Source: Hexactinellida sp. DTS-2022 (taxonomy: Eukaryota > Porifera > Hexactinellida). Taken from it: a DNA stretch of 64,000 bases. This document shows positions 8,561 to 17,875 of this stretch, one piece after another (the first letter of the stretch is position 1; each line of letters begins with the position of its first letter). The notes beneath the pieces are model-generated. The model was not told the DNA's origin. It worked only from the letters and a program-made list of their open reading frames with translations, and searched no databases. The translations under genes were made by a program, and so were the position numbers. Where the stretch lies: positions 558,001 through 622,000 of the forward strand of contig JAPNXP010000015.1 of assembly GCA_028753945.1 (NCBI GenBank), given 5' to 3'.

Positions 8561-11090
8561 ATGTCCACAGGCTATAACTACGAGGACAGCTTGACCCTGG
8601 GGACCTTCCGAGGCCAGCTGTCTGAGTTCAGCCAGAGCCTGGCTGCGGCCCGCAGAGAGGGCGAGTTCCCCCTCCCCTCCGACAGGTACCTCGGCGCCAG
8701 GTGGAGAAAGCTGGCTCACTTCCCGCGGATATTTCTTAACTTTCTGCGGTATAAGATTGGGTACGATTGGCTGGTGCTGATTATCCTTGGTGTGTCTATG
8801 GCGCTACTGAGTGCGTCGGTTGATTACATAATAGACTCACTCCACACAGCGAGACTCAGAGTATACGACCATGCCAACAGGATTAACGTGGTCCTATCTG
8901 TAAGCTATTCTCCAGACAGCACTCCTATGTGTTATTGTTGTTATTGTTGTTGTTTAGTTCTTCGTCTGGCTGTCCACGTCACTGGTACTGCTGCTGTTCG
9001 CTGTCGGATTCACAAAACTTATTTCCACAAACGCGATCGGTTCTGGAATCCCTGAGATGAAATCTATCCTAAAAGGTGTCCGTCTGGTGGACTACCTTTC
9101 CTTCAAAACATTCGTAGCTAAGATCGGCGGTCTCCTGGCCACTTCTGGCTCCGGCCTCCCGATTGGGAAGGAGGGTCCCTTCGTGCATCTCTCCAGCATC
9201 ATAGCCCACTGGCTGAGCTACTTCCTGACCAGCTTCCGCTCCATTTACTCTAACGAAGTCTTCTCTAACGAGCTGCTCGCGGCGGCCTGTGCCGTGGGCG
9301 TGGCTTGCAACTTTGCGGCGCCCATAGGCGGGGTTCTCTTCAGCATAGAAGTGACGGGTGAGTTCCTATTTATAGATTCTATTTATAGCTCTTACGCGCT
9401 TTATTACAGCTACCTACTTTGCCGTTCGTCAGTACTGGAGAGGGTTCTTTGGGGCCGTTTGCGGCTCGTTCGTGTTCTCCCTGATCGGAATAGCCATGAA
9501 GTCGCAGGCCACGATAACCGCCCTATTCATAACACACTTCAGACCTGACTACGCGTTTGACACAGTGGAATTAGTCGTGTTCAGTCTGCTGGGCATCGCA
9601 GCGGGGTTTATCGGCGCATTCTTTGTGTGGCTGCACAAGTCAATCGTGCTGCTACTCCGCAAGTACAAGAAGTGGCTGAAGTGGCTGGAGATCCACGTGT
9701 ACCTCTATCCAGCCATCGTCATGCTACTGTACGCAGTTATCACGTTCCCCCCAGGACTAGGCATGTGAGTATAGTAGTAGTAATAGTAGTTGTTGTTGTT
9801 GTTGTGGTGTTGTTGTTTTTATTAGTGTTTTGGTGTTTTATTAGTGTTGTTGTTATTGTTGTTGTTGTTGTTATTGTCTACGTGCGTAGGTACTGCGGAG
9901 GCCGACTGCCGCTGCGCACGGCGCTGGAACAGCTGTTCTCCAACTACACGTGGGCGCACGCTAGCTCCGAGCGAGACAAGACGGACGAGCTTGAGGAGAT
10001 CCTAAACGTCTGGCATCATCCCAACGTGTTCCTAACGCTCGTTCTCTTCATCGCCACGCGCCTGATATTCACAGCCGTCAGCATCGGACTGCCGGTTCCC
10101 GCGGGGGTGTTCCTCCCGGTTTTCGTGGTCGGCGCCGCCTTCGGGAGACTGGTGGGCGAGGGGATGGGAATAGCTTTCCCAGCGGGGTTCAACAACAACA
10201 CGATTGTGCCGGGCGCGTACGCGGTTATAGGCGCCGCGGCCGTTACAGGCGCGGTTACGCACACCATCTCCACCTCTGTGATTGTGTTCGAGCTGACCGG
10301 TCAGATCACGCACGTGCTGCCGGTGCTTATAGCCGTGCTGCTGGCTAACGCGGTCGCGCAGAGATTGCAGCCCTCGTTCTACGACAGCATTATTCTGCTG
10401 AAGAAGCTGCCATACCTGCCCGAGCTGCCGCTGGACCTGGCTGGCACCACCATTGTTAAGCATTTCATGCGAACCAACGTGCCCACCATAACCACACGTA
10501 GCTCGTACAAAGAGCTTAAGTACCTAATTTCCTCCACCAACCTGCCCTCCTACCCCGTCATAGATAACCAGAACTCTCGCTTCCTGATCGGGTCGGTTAA
10601 GCGGTCTCTGTTAGAGGACATTTATAACCAGCACCTGGACAAGTTTAAGGAGGTGTACAACCCGGACATTAACCGGGGGACCTCGTCCGACGAGATTACG
10701 ATGCTCCCGCTGGAAGAGACTGCGGTTAGTACCGACGGGCTTAAAGAGCAGGAGCTGTATAGCATAGAGGAGATAGACAATATGGTTATAGAGATAGACG
10801 AGTCTAAAGTAGACGCTGCGCCCTTCCAACTGGTGGAGAAGACCTCGCTTATAAAGGTGCACACTCTGTTCGCTCTGCTGACCCTCAACCACTCCTACGT
10901 CACGGAGGGGGGCCGACTGGTGGGGATTGTTACTCTGAAGGAGATAAGAACCGCGATTGAGGACAGCACCAAGCACAGGATAAAGCGGTCTCCATCTACT
11001 AACCGGTTCAAGAATCTTATCGCGGTGTTCAGAAAGAAGGGAGAGTCCCTCGGTGACGAGACCATTATCATTGAGGAAAACAGTGATTGA
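8561..11090 (+). CDS. CLC-type voltage-gated chloride channel (CLC-1/2-like)
   Basis: Four exons join in frame to about 764 residues: 8561-8899, 8958-9357, 9410-9764 and 9890-11090. The family filter motifs are intact: GSGIPEMK (about residue 142), GKEGPFVH (about 183, with the gating glutamate) and [17 protein letters not shown] (about 436). The C-terminal third has two CBS domains (LPYLPELP linker, then [13 protein letters not shown]...[18 protein letters not shown]). The sequence is closest to plasma-membrane CLC-1/CLC-2/CLC-K channels, which are channels rather than CLC-3/7 exchangers. Introns are 58, 52 and 125 nt. A polyadenylation signal AATAAA is at 11135. The start ATG at 8561 sits directly after an AG. 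Confidence 0.93.
9775..9880 (+). repeat. GTT/GTTATT microsatellite in CLC intron 3
   Basis: Simple GTT-rich repeats fill almost the whole 125-nt intron up to the acceptor. Shorter tracts of the same kind precede the acceptors of CLC intron 1 and TRIM37 intron 2. Confidence 0.85.
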
Positions 11091-11134
11091 TTATAAGATG
11101 AAAGATTGATGTTTTAATCTATTGCAATAAGAAG

Positions 11135-11140
11135 AATAAA
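11135..11140 (+). terminator. Polyadenylation signal, CLC gene
   Basis: An AATAAA hexamer lies 45 bp after the stop codon and is followed by a T-rich stretch. Confidence 0.55.
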
Positions 11141-11783
11141 ATGACATTTTATTCCATTCATAGTAATGTATTGTCTGTTTATATTTGTTGACTTTGTGTG
11201 TGTAATTAGATTAATCCAATATTCTCAGGTACATGTTGTCCCTTGTGTATTCCCATAGGATAATCTGGTCATTGGATATCTATCAGATTGTAACACTATC
11301 TGCGATGTAAACCATCTCTCGTTTCTATAAATAGCACCTCTACTCCACAATTCATTGTATTTACAACAGGCAGTTCTTAGTTGATTTTATCAAGTCCTTA
11401 TCTCTGGAGAATTGCAATGCTACTTGTAAGTTGCTATGTTACATAATTTGTGTTAGTTTATTTCTATTGTTACGAACTCTCTCACACAGGTTAAGGACTG
11501 CTGATCCTAAAGTTAGCTATTCCAAACCTATTATTTGTTCCAGGAGCTGACCAGTGCACAGTGCAATCAGTTCTACGATACAAAGTTGTACTGTATTTGA
11601 ATGGAGCATCTATACAACTGCATACGTGGTTATTTGGTATTTGATCTCACAATATGTAGTCATAATTAACAAATTAATTTATCGAGATGTCCATATAATA
11701 ATAGAATTATCACGCCGTATAACTACCTAAGTAATTAAGCTAATTCGTCTATAGTTTAAATCGAATCTAGTTACGTTAGACGA
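11141..11783. other. Intergenic, CLC to CTDP1
   Basis: This AT-rich spacer has no convincing gene or repeat. A TATAAATA-like stretch occurs near 11325. A palindromic TGACGTCA at 11785-11792 overlaps the CTDP1 start codon. Confidence 0.4.
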
Positions 11784-14466
11784 ATGACGTCATTACCAAA
11801 CACAACAGATCCCAAACCGTTCCAGCAAATAAAGTTCTCTAAGTCTGGCTCTCACGTGTTGCTGGGGTGGCGCGTCCGGGAGGGGGACCAGATCAGCATG
11901 GGGACTGTCCTCTTCGAGTATCAGCCCGCCAGCCGGAACAAGATATCTAAGTTCACCTCCTCCTCTGTCGGACTGCTGCACAGGATCCTCGTGTGGGAGG
12001 GCGAGAGTCTGAGCACCAGCTCCGTTCTCTGCGAAATCGAGAAGAACTGCGACCACCCCGAGGTGGTGTGTGGCATGTGCACGCACTGCGGAGACAATCT
12101 GCAGAATGACGTCACGAACGCCGCGACCGGACAGGCGGCCAGCGTCCCGATCGTGCTTGGAATTCCGCAGATCCTCGTGTCGAAGAAGCAAGCGGAGGAC
12201 CTGGCAAAGGAGGACAAGCTGAGACTCCTGCGTCAGAGAAAGCTGGCACTCATCGTAGACCTGGACCAGACCCTGGTGCACACCTCAACCGACATGAACA
12301 TACGTGCCGGTCTCCCGGACGTGTACGGGTTCCGGCTCAAGAACTACCCGCACTGCTACCACGCCCGACTGAGGCCGCACGTGCACGAGTTTCTGGACAA
12401 GATCTCCTCTCTCTACGAGCTGTACATATTCACGATGGGAACCCACTGCTACGCACACACACTCTCAAAGATACTCGATCCGCAAAGGTCCGCTCAAGTA
12501 AGAAGTTATGTTTCTCACTCAATTAGAATAATATAATACAGTGTTCCATTATCCATGGTTATTTAACTACAGAGTTCACGTAATAACAAGTCCATTTTGC
12601 ACGAGAAGGTTTTTTTTACATTTTGCTAAGGCGAATATTGCTACGTATTATACAAATGGCTAATATTCCCTGTACTCTCTTGATTAACTGTTCCCTTATA
12701 GGCGACTCTTCTCCCAGCGCATAATCTCACGTGACGAGTGCTTCGACTCCCGCTCCAAGCTTCCGACCATCCGCTCTGTGTTCCCCTGTGGCGACGAGAT
12801 GGTAGCCATCGTAGACGACAGAGAGGACATGTGGGCGCGGTGCCCTAACCTGGTGCACGTCAAGCCCTACATATTCTTCGGCTCCACTGGGGACATACAC
12901 GCCCCCGAGACATTCTCCCAGCCGCATATGAATATGGGGGAGAGCCGCCAGCCACCCAGCTATTACCCACCCATAATAATCCCGCCCCCGCCCCCTAAGC
13001 CGGAAACCGCGCCGGACCCCAAGACAGACGGGGAGCCCCCCACGGAGTCGGACAGCGGGGAGGTTCCGGTCGATAACACCTTTGATAATCTAACCTTTAA
13101 CACGGACTCCGTTGCCTCCCAGGCGAGTGAGCACCCGGAGGAGGACCCCGCTCCTCTCCCCGATCAGACTCCCGCGGAGGAACTGGACCCTCTACCCCCT
13201 ATATCCCCTGTGGTCCCTGCCCCGACAGAGGAGACAGGGGAACAGCTGATCGCCCCACTCAGCAGCTCTAGCGAGTCTTCCGACAGCTCCGAAGCGAGCA
13301 ACTCCCCCACCGACAGTTCCTCCTCGCACCCCCAGGAGCCCGCCAAGATCGAAGCGGACAACAAACCGGACACAAATGTCCCCCTGTCTGCCCCTGCCCC
13401 TGCCCCCCCACAGGACCCAGTGGAGCCAGCTTGTGACGCCCCCCCGCCCCCTGACGCGGTCACGCCTAGCGAGGAGGAACAAGTACCAGGGATTAACGAT
13501 CCCGACAAATTCCTGCTGTACCTCATAGACACGCTCACCCGCATACACTCGATGTTCTACGAGAAGTACACAGGCATTCAGACGGAGCAGGGCGCCGAGC
13601 CTTCTAAGGAGCAGCAGCTGGCGACCCCGGACCTGAAGGAGATTATCCCCGCTCTGAGGCACTCTGTGCTCAAGGGGGCCTGTCTCCTCTTCACCGGCGT
13701 CATCCCCACAAATCGGGCTCCCCAGGAGGATCCCATCTGGAACACGGCTCGCGCCTTCGGGGCGGTTATTCACAGCAGGATCTACAAACCGCAGGAGACC
13801 GGGGGCGTGACGCCCACCACGCACGTCGTGGCGACCAAGCCAGGCACCAACAAGTACAGGGAGGCCATCCGCGTACCAGGGATACGCATCGTGACTCCGG
13901 AATGGCTGTGGGCCTGCGCCGAGAGCTGGCAGTGGATCGACGAGAAGGAATTCCCCGTCCGGGTCCGCCGGCCCTCTAAAGATAAGGGCGGACAGCAGCA
14001 GTACAAGAAGCAGCACTTGAGCACAGAGGGGAACGAAGAGGACGAGTCGGCCCCGCCCCTAGATACCAATGAGTACAACGAGAATGTGCCTACTCCCCAT
14101 CAACAGATGGACATCATTGAGTCGAGTGTGTTGCCTCTGGACATCGACCTGTCTAAGCTGCCAGACGAGAGCGAGCACATCTTCTCTCCCGACCGGATCT
14201 CGTTCTCCCTCGAAGACATCACTGCCATGAACGACGAGGTTAACTCCGCTATTTACGACGGCAGCAGCAGCTCCAGCAGCAACGAGCTCCAGGACTATCC
14301 GGAGGGCGCGGCCTCCCGGAAGAGAAAGAGACCGGTCAACAGCGAACCGACCTCCGAGAACACCACCGAGACCGGCAGCTCCACGGACCGGGAGGGGCCC
14401 GCGGAGGGAAAGTTCGACGACATAGCGGCTCTCTTGGAAAGGGAGTTCGAAGCGGATCGCGTTTGA
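11784..14466 (+). CDS. CTDP1: RNA polymerase II CTD phosphatase FCP1
   Basis: The best model is exons 11784-12487 and 12702-14466, about 822 residues. An N-terminal biotinyl/lipoyl-like region precedes the FCP homology domain with the catalytic DLDQTLVHT (DxDxT). This is followed by LYIFTMGTHCYAHT, RIISRDECF and VDDREDMW. A BRCT domain lies near residues 554-656 (LKGACLLFTGV...VTPEWLWAC), with an acidic C-terminus. FCP1 dephosphorylates the Pol II CTD to recycle the enzyme. The first intron can be read two ways. The donor at 12488 with acceptor 12702 restores the family sequence DPQRRLFSQRI but uses a weak GTCCGC donor. The strong donor at 12498 with acceptor 12718 is also in frame and drops RLFSQ. 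A polyadenylation signal is at 14533. Confidence 0.93.
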
Positions 14467-14532
14467 TTAGAGATTGAACTTTTGAGCGTCGATGTTGTTG
14501 CAGAAATTTTGCATTCAGTATTCGAACTATTC

Positions 14533-14538
14533 AATAAA
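14533..14538 (+). terminator. Polyadenylation signal, CTDP1
   Basis: AATAAA lies 67 bp after the CTDP1 stop codon. Confidence 0.55.
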
Positions 14539-14676
14539 GTTTTATGATCAAAAGTGTGATTTATTTTGTACTATATTGTCCCTTAGGGTATTCTGTATTG
14601 TTGATATTTGTCAAAGTAATAACGATAACAACAACAAGTATCACTGTACTTATAGAATCTGTGAAACTCTCCATAG

Positions 14677-15882
14677 ATGGCTAGCCAGAGCAACGCCCCA
14701 AGCGACGACAAGAAGAAGTTGGTTTACTCCATAATGCAGATGTTGCAGCGTGACCTGGATAAGAGCAACGGAGACGGAGACAGCCAGAAGGGAGAGACCC
14801 TCGAGGTCATCATCCAGTGTCTCTCGGAGGTGTACGAGGTGCAGCTAGAATCCGACGCGGACAAGTACAGGAGCTTCGCCCCTCTGGAGACGGTCTTTCA
14901 GAGGGCGAAGGGACCGCTGGGCTCGTCACCGGATAACCCCATGCCGGTCCCGGGCGGCGGCGCCACGCCAGCTGACATTGCAGCCGCGGAGGAGTTCAAG
15001 CGCCAGGGTAACGACCACATGAAGGCAAAGGAATTCGAGAAGGCGATCTCCGCCTACGCCAGTGCCATAGAGCTAAACGACGAGAAGTCTGAGTACTACT
15101 GCAACCGGGCCGCGGCCTTCAGCAAGACCGGCCAGCACGATCGGGCCATAGAGGACTGCACGCTCGCGCTGGGCCTCAAGGAGGAGTACGCCAGGGCCCA
15201 CGGGCGGCTCGGGTTCGCGTACTACCAGCTGGGGAAACACCTCGAGGCCAAGCGCGCCTACACGCGTGCCATAGAGCTGGAGCCGGACAACGCGGGGTAC
15301 AAACACAACCTGGATTCTCTGGATCGGACTCTCAGGGAAAAGGAACAGTCATCCGCCCCCGCCCCCGCCTCGCTCGCCAACCCATCCGTAGCAACCGGCG
15401 CTGCCCCCGGGAATGCATTTGGAGATTTCGCAGGTATGGGACAGCAGCCGGCCTTTCCAGGGTTTGGCGGCTTGCCACAGATGGGGGCGGGGGGACAGGC
15501 TCCGAACCTCGCGGGACTAGGGGGTCTCCCCAATATGGGGAACATGGCGGGTATGGATATGAATTCTCTGATGAGCAACCCCGCCTTCATGAACATGGCC
15601 ACACAAATGATGTCCGATCCGAACATGATGAATATGGCCACACAGCTGGCCTCTCAGATGTCTCAGTCGGGTGTGAACCCAATGGCCGGACTAATGGGCA
15701 ATCAGGGCTTCTTCCCGCCTGCCCCTAACCAACAACAACAACAACCACCACAACAACAACAACCACCACCAGCACCACAACAACAACAACAACAACAACC
15801 TCCCCGTAACAACAACAACAACAAAGATGATAAGAAAGACGAGAAGAAGGAAAGTGACAAGAAGGACGAGGAACAGAAATAA
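14677..15882 (+). CDS. SGTA: Small glutamine-rich TPR co-chaperone SGT
   Basis: The 401-residue, intronless protein has three parts. Residues 1-80 are the SGTA homodimerisation helices (LVYSIMQMLQ...IIQCLSEVYEV). Residues about 105-220 are three TPR repeats (AEEFKRQGNDHMKAKEFEKA, YYCNRAAAFSKTGQ, RAHGRLGFAYYQLGK). The tail is rich in Gly/Met/Asn with NPAFMNMATQMMSDPNMM repeats and ends in poly-Gln/Asn and Lys/Asp stretches. SGTA hands tail-anchored proteins to the BAG6/GET pathway through its dimer domain and binds Hsp70/Hsp90 through the TPRs. It is longer than human SGTA (313) because of the low-complexity tail. The ATG directly follows an AG (CCATAGATGG). A polyadenylation signal is at 15926. 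Confidence 0.94.
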   Translation: MASQSNAPSDDKKKLVYSIMQMLQRDLDKSNGDGDSQKGETLEVIIQCLSEVYEVQLESDADKYRSFAPLETVFQRAKGPLGSSPDNPMPVPGGGATPADIAAAEEFKRQGNDHMKAKEFEKAISAYASAIELNDEKSEYYCNRAAAFSKTGQHDRAIEDCTLALGLKEEYARAHGRLGFAYYQLGKHLEAKRAYTRAIELEPDNAGYKHNLDSLDRTLREKEQSSAPAPASLANPSVATGAAPGNAFGDFAGMGQQPAFPGFGGLPQMGAGGQAPNLAGLGGLPNMGNMAGMDMNSLMSNPAFMNMATQMMSDPNMMNMATQLASQMSQSGVNPMAGLMGNQGFFPPAPNQQQQQPPQQQQPPPAPQQQQQQQPPRNNNNNKDDKKDEKKESDKKDEEQK

Positions 15883-15925
15883 CTCCAGTCAGTGTGAGCT
15901 ACTGACTGCTAGACTTAGCTAGAGT

Positions 15926-15931
15926 AATAAA
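15926..15931 (+). terminator. Polyadenylation signal, SGTA
   Basis: AATAAA lies 44 bp after the SGTA stop codon. Confidence 0.55.
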
Positions 15932-16231
15932 TAATAATATGAATTACACACACCTTTCTAGTCATTATTAGCTGACCGCTTATTTGTTATATGTGTTGTT
16001 TGTACATTTGAGTATGTTTGTTCCTCCTGGTCACATTATGTGCTATATTATTAGAACAAATGTCGCTCTAATTATAGTCCACATAGTAAATAGAAAGATT
16101 GGGAATAACTTCTTATATACTAAAACTAATTTGTGTTTTATAAGGACATTGATTCCGTTAGTTGTTAGTTTGCAGTTTAGATTTATTGTATCCCGTTTTC
16201 TAAATATTAATGATTGAGACATTTGTATATC

Positions 16232-16408
16232 CGGCGTTTATATATACTTTTCGTGTCTGTCACAGGTGTTAAGATATGCGAGTACATAATATATACTGCA
16301 GGTAAAAACACCTGCATTTACTGCACTGAACAAGTTGCAGGTATTTCAGTCTTAATTATTTTGCAAGTTAAAACACCTGTGACTGTCACGAAAAGTATAT
16401 ATACGCCG
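16232..16408. mobile_element. Foldback element with about 38-bp arms
   Basis: The left arm at 16232-16270 and right arm at 16372-16408 are near-perfect inverted repeats. Each begins CGGCGT..ATATACTTTTCG and ends in CACAGGTGTT. The interior contains further hairpins built from CAGGT/ACCTG, including GCAGGTAAAAACACCTGC. No coding capacity is seen. The layout fits a MITE or foldback transposon. Confidence 0.75.
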
Positions 16409-16453
16409 AAATTAATACTTATTTTACTCTTCACTTGATGTCTCTCTCTACTA

Positions 16454-16608
16454 CAGTATAACCTCGTTATTACGATCACGGTTAATACGAAATTCCGGTT
16501 ATTATTATTACTAATACTATTTCAGTCCACTTCATAGCCTTTTCAATAAATATGACACCGATAAATTAATACGAATCCGGATGTGTTCGTACAAACGAGG
16601 TTCTACTG
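16454..16608. mobile_element. MITE family A copy upstream of SIVA1
   Basis: The left end reads CAGTATAACCTCGTTATTAC and the right end is the reverse of CAGTAGAACCTCGTTTGTAC. TA precedes the left end; the right flank is CA. The interior has GGTTAATACGAA repeats shared with other family A copies. Confidence 0.8.
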
Positions 16609-16957
16609 CACATCGCTTCGCTCAACTAACTTATCAACTGCTCAGCTCATGTGGAAAGGTACAGAGTGTGGCATGGCCAGCTGCAACCTTAATATTTGTA
16701 TAAATAATACTTTCTATATCGTAACATTAAACATGTCCCAAATGTCTCAATTTACTTACAGAAATGGGATATAATGACGAACTATAATTGCAAATAAATT
16801 AATTTGGAGTAGGGGACTGGCCAATTCCTGGTGTACAAAGGTGTTGGCCGTTATAAGTAGTCATTTCATAAATTAATAGACGACATGAAAAGTTTTTAAA
16901 TAAACCAATTATGTGATGTCCTAAGTACAAATTGAATGATTATATTTGAGAGCTTCA

Positions 16958-17503
16958 ATGCCTAAGCGTAAGGCCGAGTCTAGCCACACTCCACTGCAGT
17001 GCAAGACACACTTGGGATTCAAAGAAATGGCTTCGGAGGAAGACTGGAAGCTGATACACGCTAAGACTCAGCAGATGCTAATATCGAATGCGCAACAGCT
17101 GTTCAAGAGCCAGGCGGAGGCAGAGGGGACATGCGGCACTGAGAACGGGGCCAGCGCCCTTTGTGTATCTCCCCCACAGGAGGGGGAGGGGGAGGAGGGG
17201 TACAAACAGTCCTCTCTGTTGGACCATTTTAAGATGAAGGAGCCTCACAAGGAGCACAAACAAACAGTGGTCTCGCCACTACCGCCGGCTAGCTCAGAGC
17301 AGCTCCCCTGCACTGGCTGTCTCCGACCCGCTCTCCGCGGACTCTCCTCCTGCTGCTTCTGCGAGCGGGCATTCTGTCCGACCTGTGTGAGCAGCTGCCA
17401 CGCGTGTGGGAGGAGCTTCTGCGCGGTCTGCTCGCGCGTGGACTACTCTGACAGCGTGGAGGAGAGACTCTTCTGTCTCAGCTGCTTCTCCGATAAACAC
17501 TAA
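16958..17503 (+). CDS. SIVA1: Apoptosis regulatory protein Siva-like
   Basis: From ATG 16958 the protein is 181 residues (human SIVA1 is 175). It starts MPKRKAE, has an amphipathic KTQQMLISNAQQLF helix, and ends in a cysteine array. That array runs CTGCLRPA...CCFCERAFCPTCVSSCHACGRSFCAVCSRVDYSD...FCLSC, matching the B-box-like and zinc-finger-like C-terminus of Siva in spacing and order. Siva was described as a CD27-binding pro-apoptotic zinc protein and p53/NF-kB modulator in vertebrates. What it does in an early animal is unknown. The acidic Gly/Glu linker in the middle is specific to this sequence. The gene is intronless. Confidence 0.82.
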   Translation: MPKRKAESSHTPLQCKTHLGFKEMASEEDWKLIHAKTQQMLISNAQQLFKSQAEAEGTCGTENGASALCVSPPQEGEGEEGYKQSSLLDHFKMKEPHKEHKQTVVSPLPPASSEQLPCTGCLRPALRGLSSCCFCERAFCPTCVSSCHACGRSFCAVCSRVDYSDSVEERLFCLSCFSDKH

Positions 17504-17663
17504 TTAATTAACTGTCTATTCTCTTATCTTATAACTCATCACTTACTATGGCGTATGGAGATTCTGCTAGCTGCTATATTGTGTTAATTAATATATTAAT
17601 TAACAGTTCTGTCTCAATGTAACAGTTTGTAGGCTGCTATTATAAATAGAATCTTAAACTATA
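17504..17663. other. Intergenic, SIVA1 3' flank
   Basis: This short AT-rich stretch with TTAATTAA motifs has no gene. It passes directly into the MITE at 17664. Confidence 0.4.
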
Positions 17664-17842
17664 CAAGTGAACCCCTGTAATACCTTATAACGAGGTCCAA
17701 GGGATCGTTCGTTTACTTCGTTATTAGCGGAGTAAATCAACTACTTTATCCGTCTGGACAATATACGTATTATAACGTATATATGTCACTTCGTTATAAG
17801 CGGGTATTTCTTTATACTATCCTACTTCGTTATAGTTTCCTG
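17664..17842. mobile_element. Diverged MITE family C copy with a CENP-B-box-like motif
   Basis: TA flanks both ends. The left end CAAGTGAACCCCTGTAATAC and right end (reverse of CAGGAAACTATAACGAAGT) are eroded versions of the family C repeat CAGTGAACTCCCGTTATAA. Several TTCGTTATA units lie inside. One, at 17789-17805, fits the CENP-B box core TTCGnnnnAnnCGGG exactly. The element ends 33 bp before the GHITM start codon. Confidence 0.65.
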
Positions 17843-17875
17843 TACAAGTTAGTGCAATTGGTAGCTTAGCTTATA

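Larger units (their letters stand above)
15932..16957. other. Intergenic with two inverted-repeat elements
   Basis: This 1-kb AT-rich spacer between SGTA and SIVA1 has no gene. Most of the middle is taken up by the foldback at 16232-16408 and the MITE at 16454-16608, listed separately. Confidence 0.5.

Noticed and set aside
13192..14016. Minus-strand ORF of 274 codons opposite CTDP1
   Set aside because: Antisense shadow of the Pro/Glu-rich CTDP1 coding sequence, Gly/Arg-rich with no domain.
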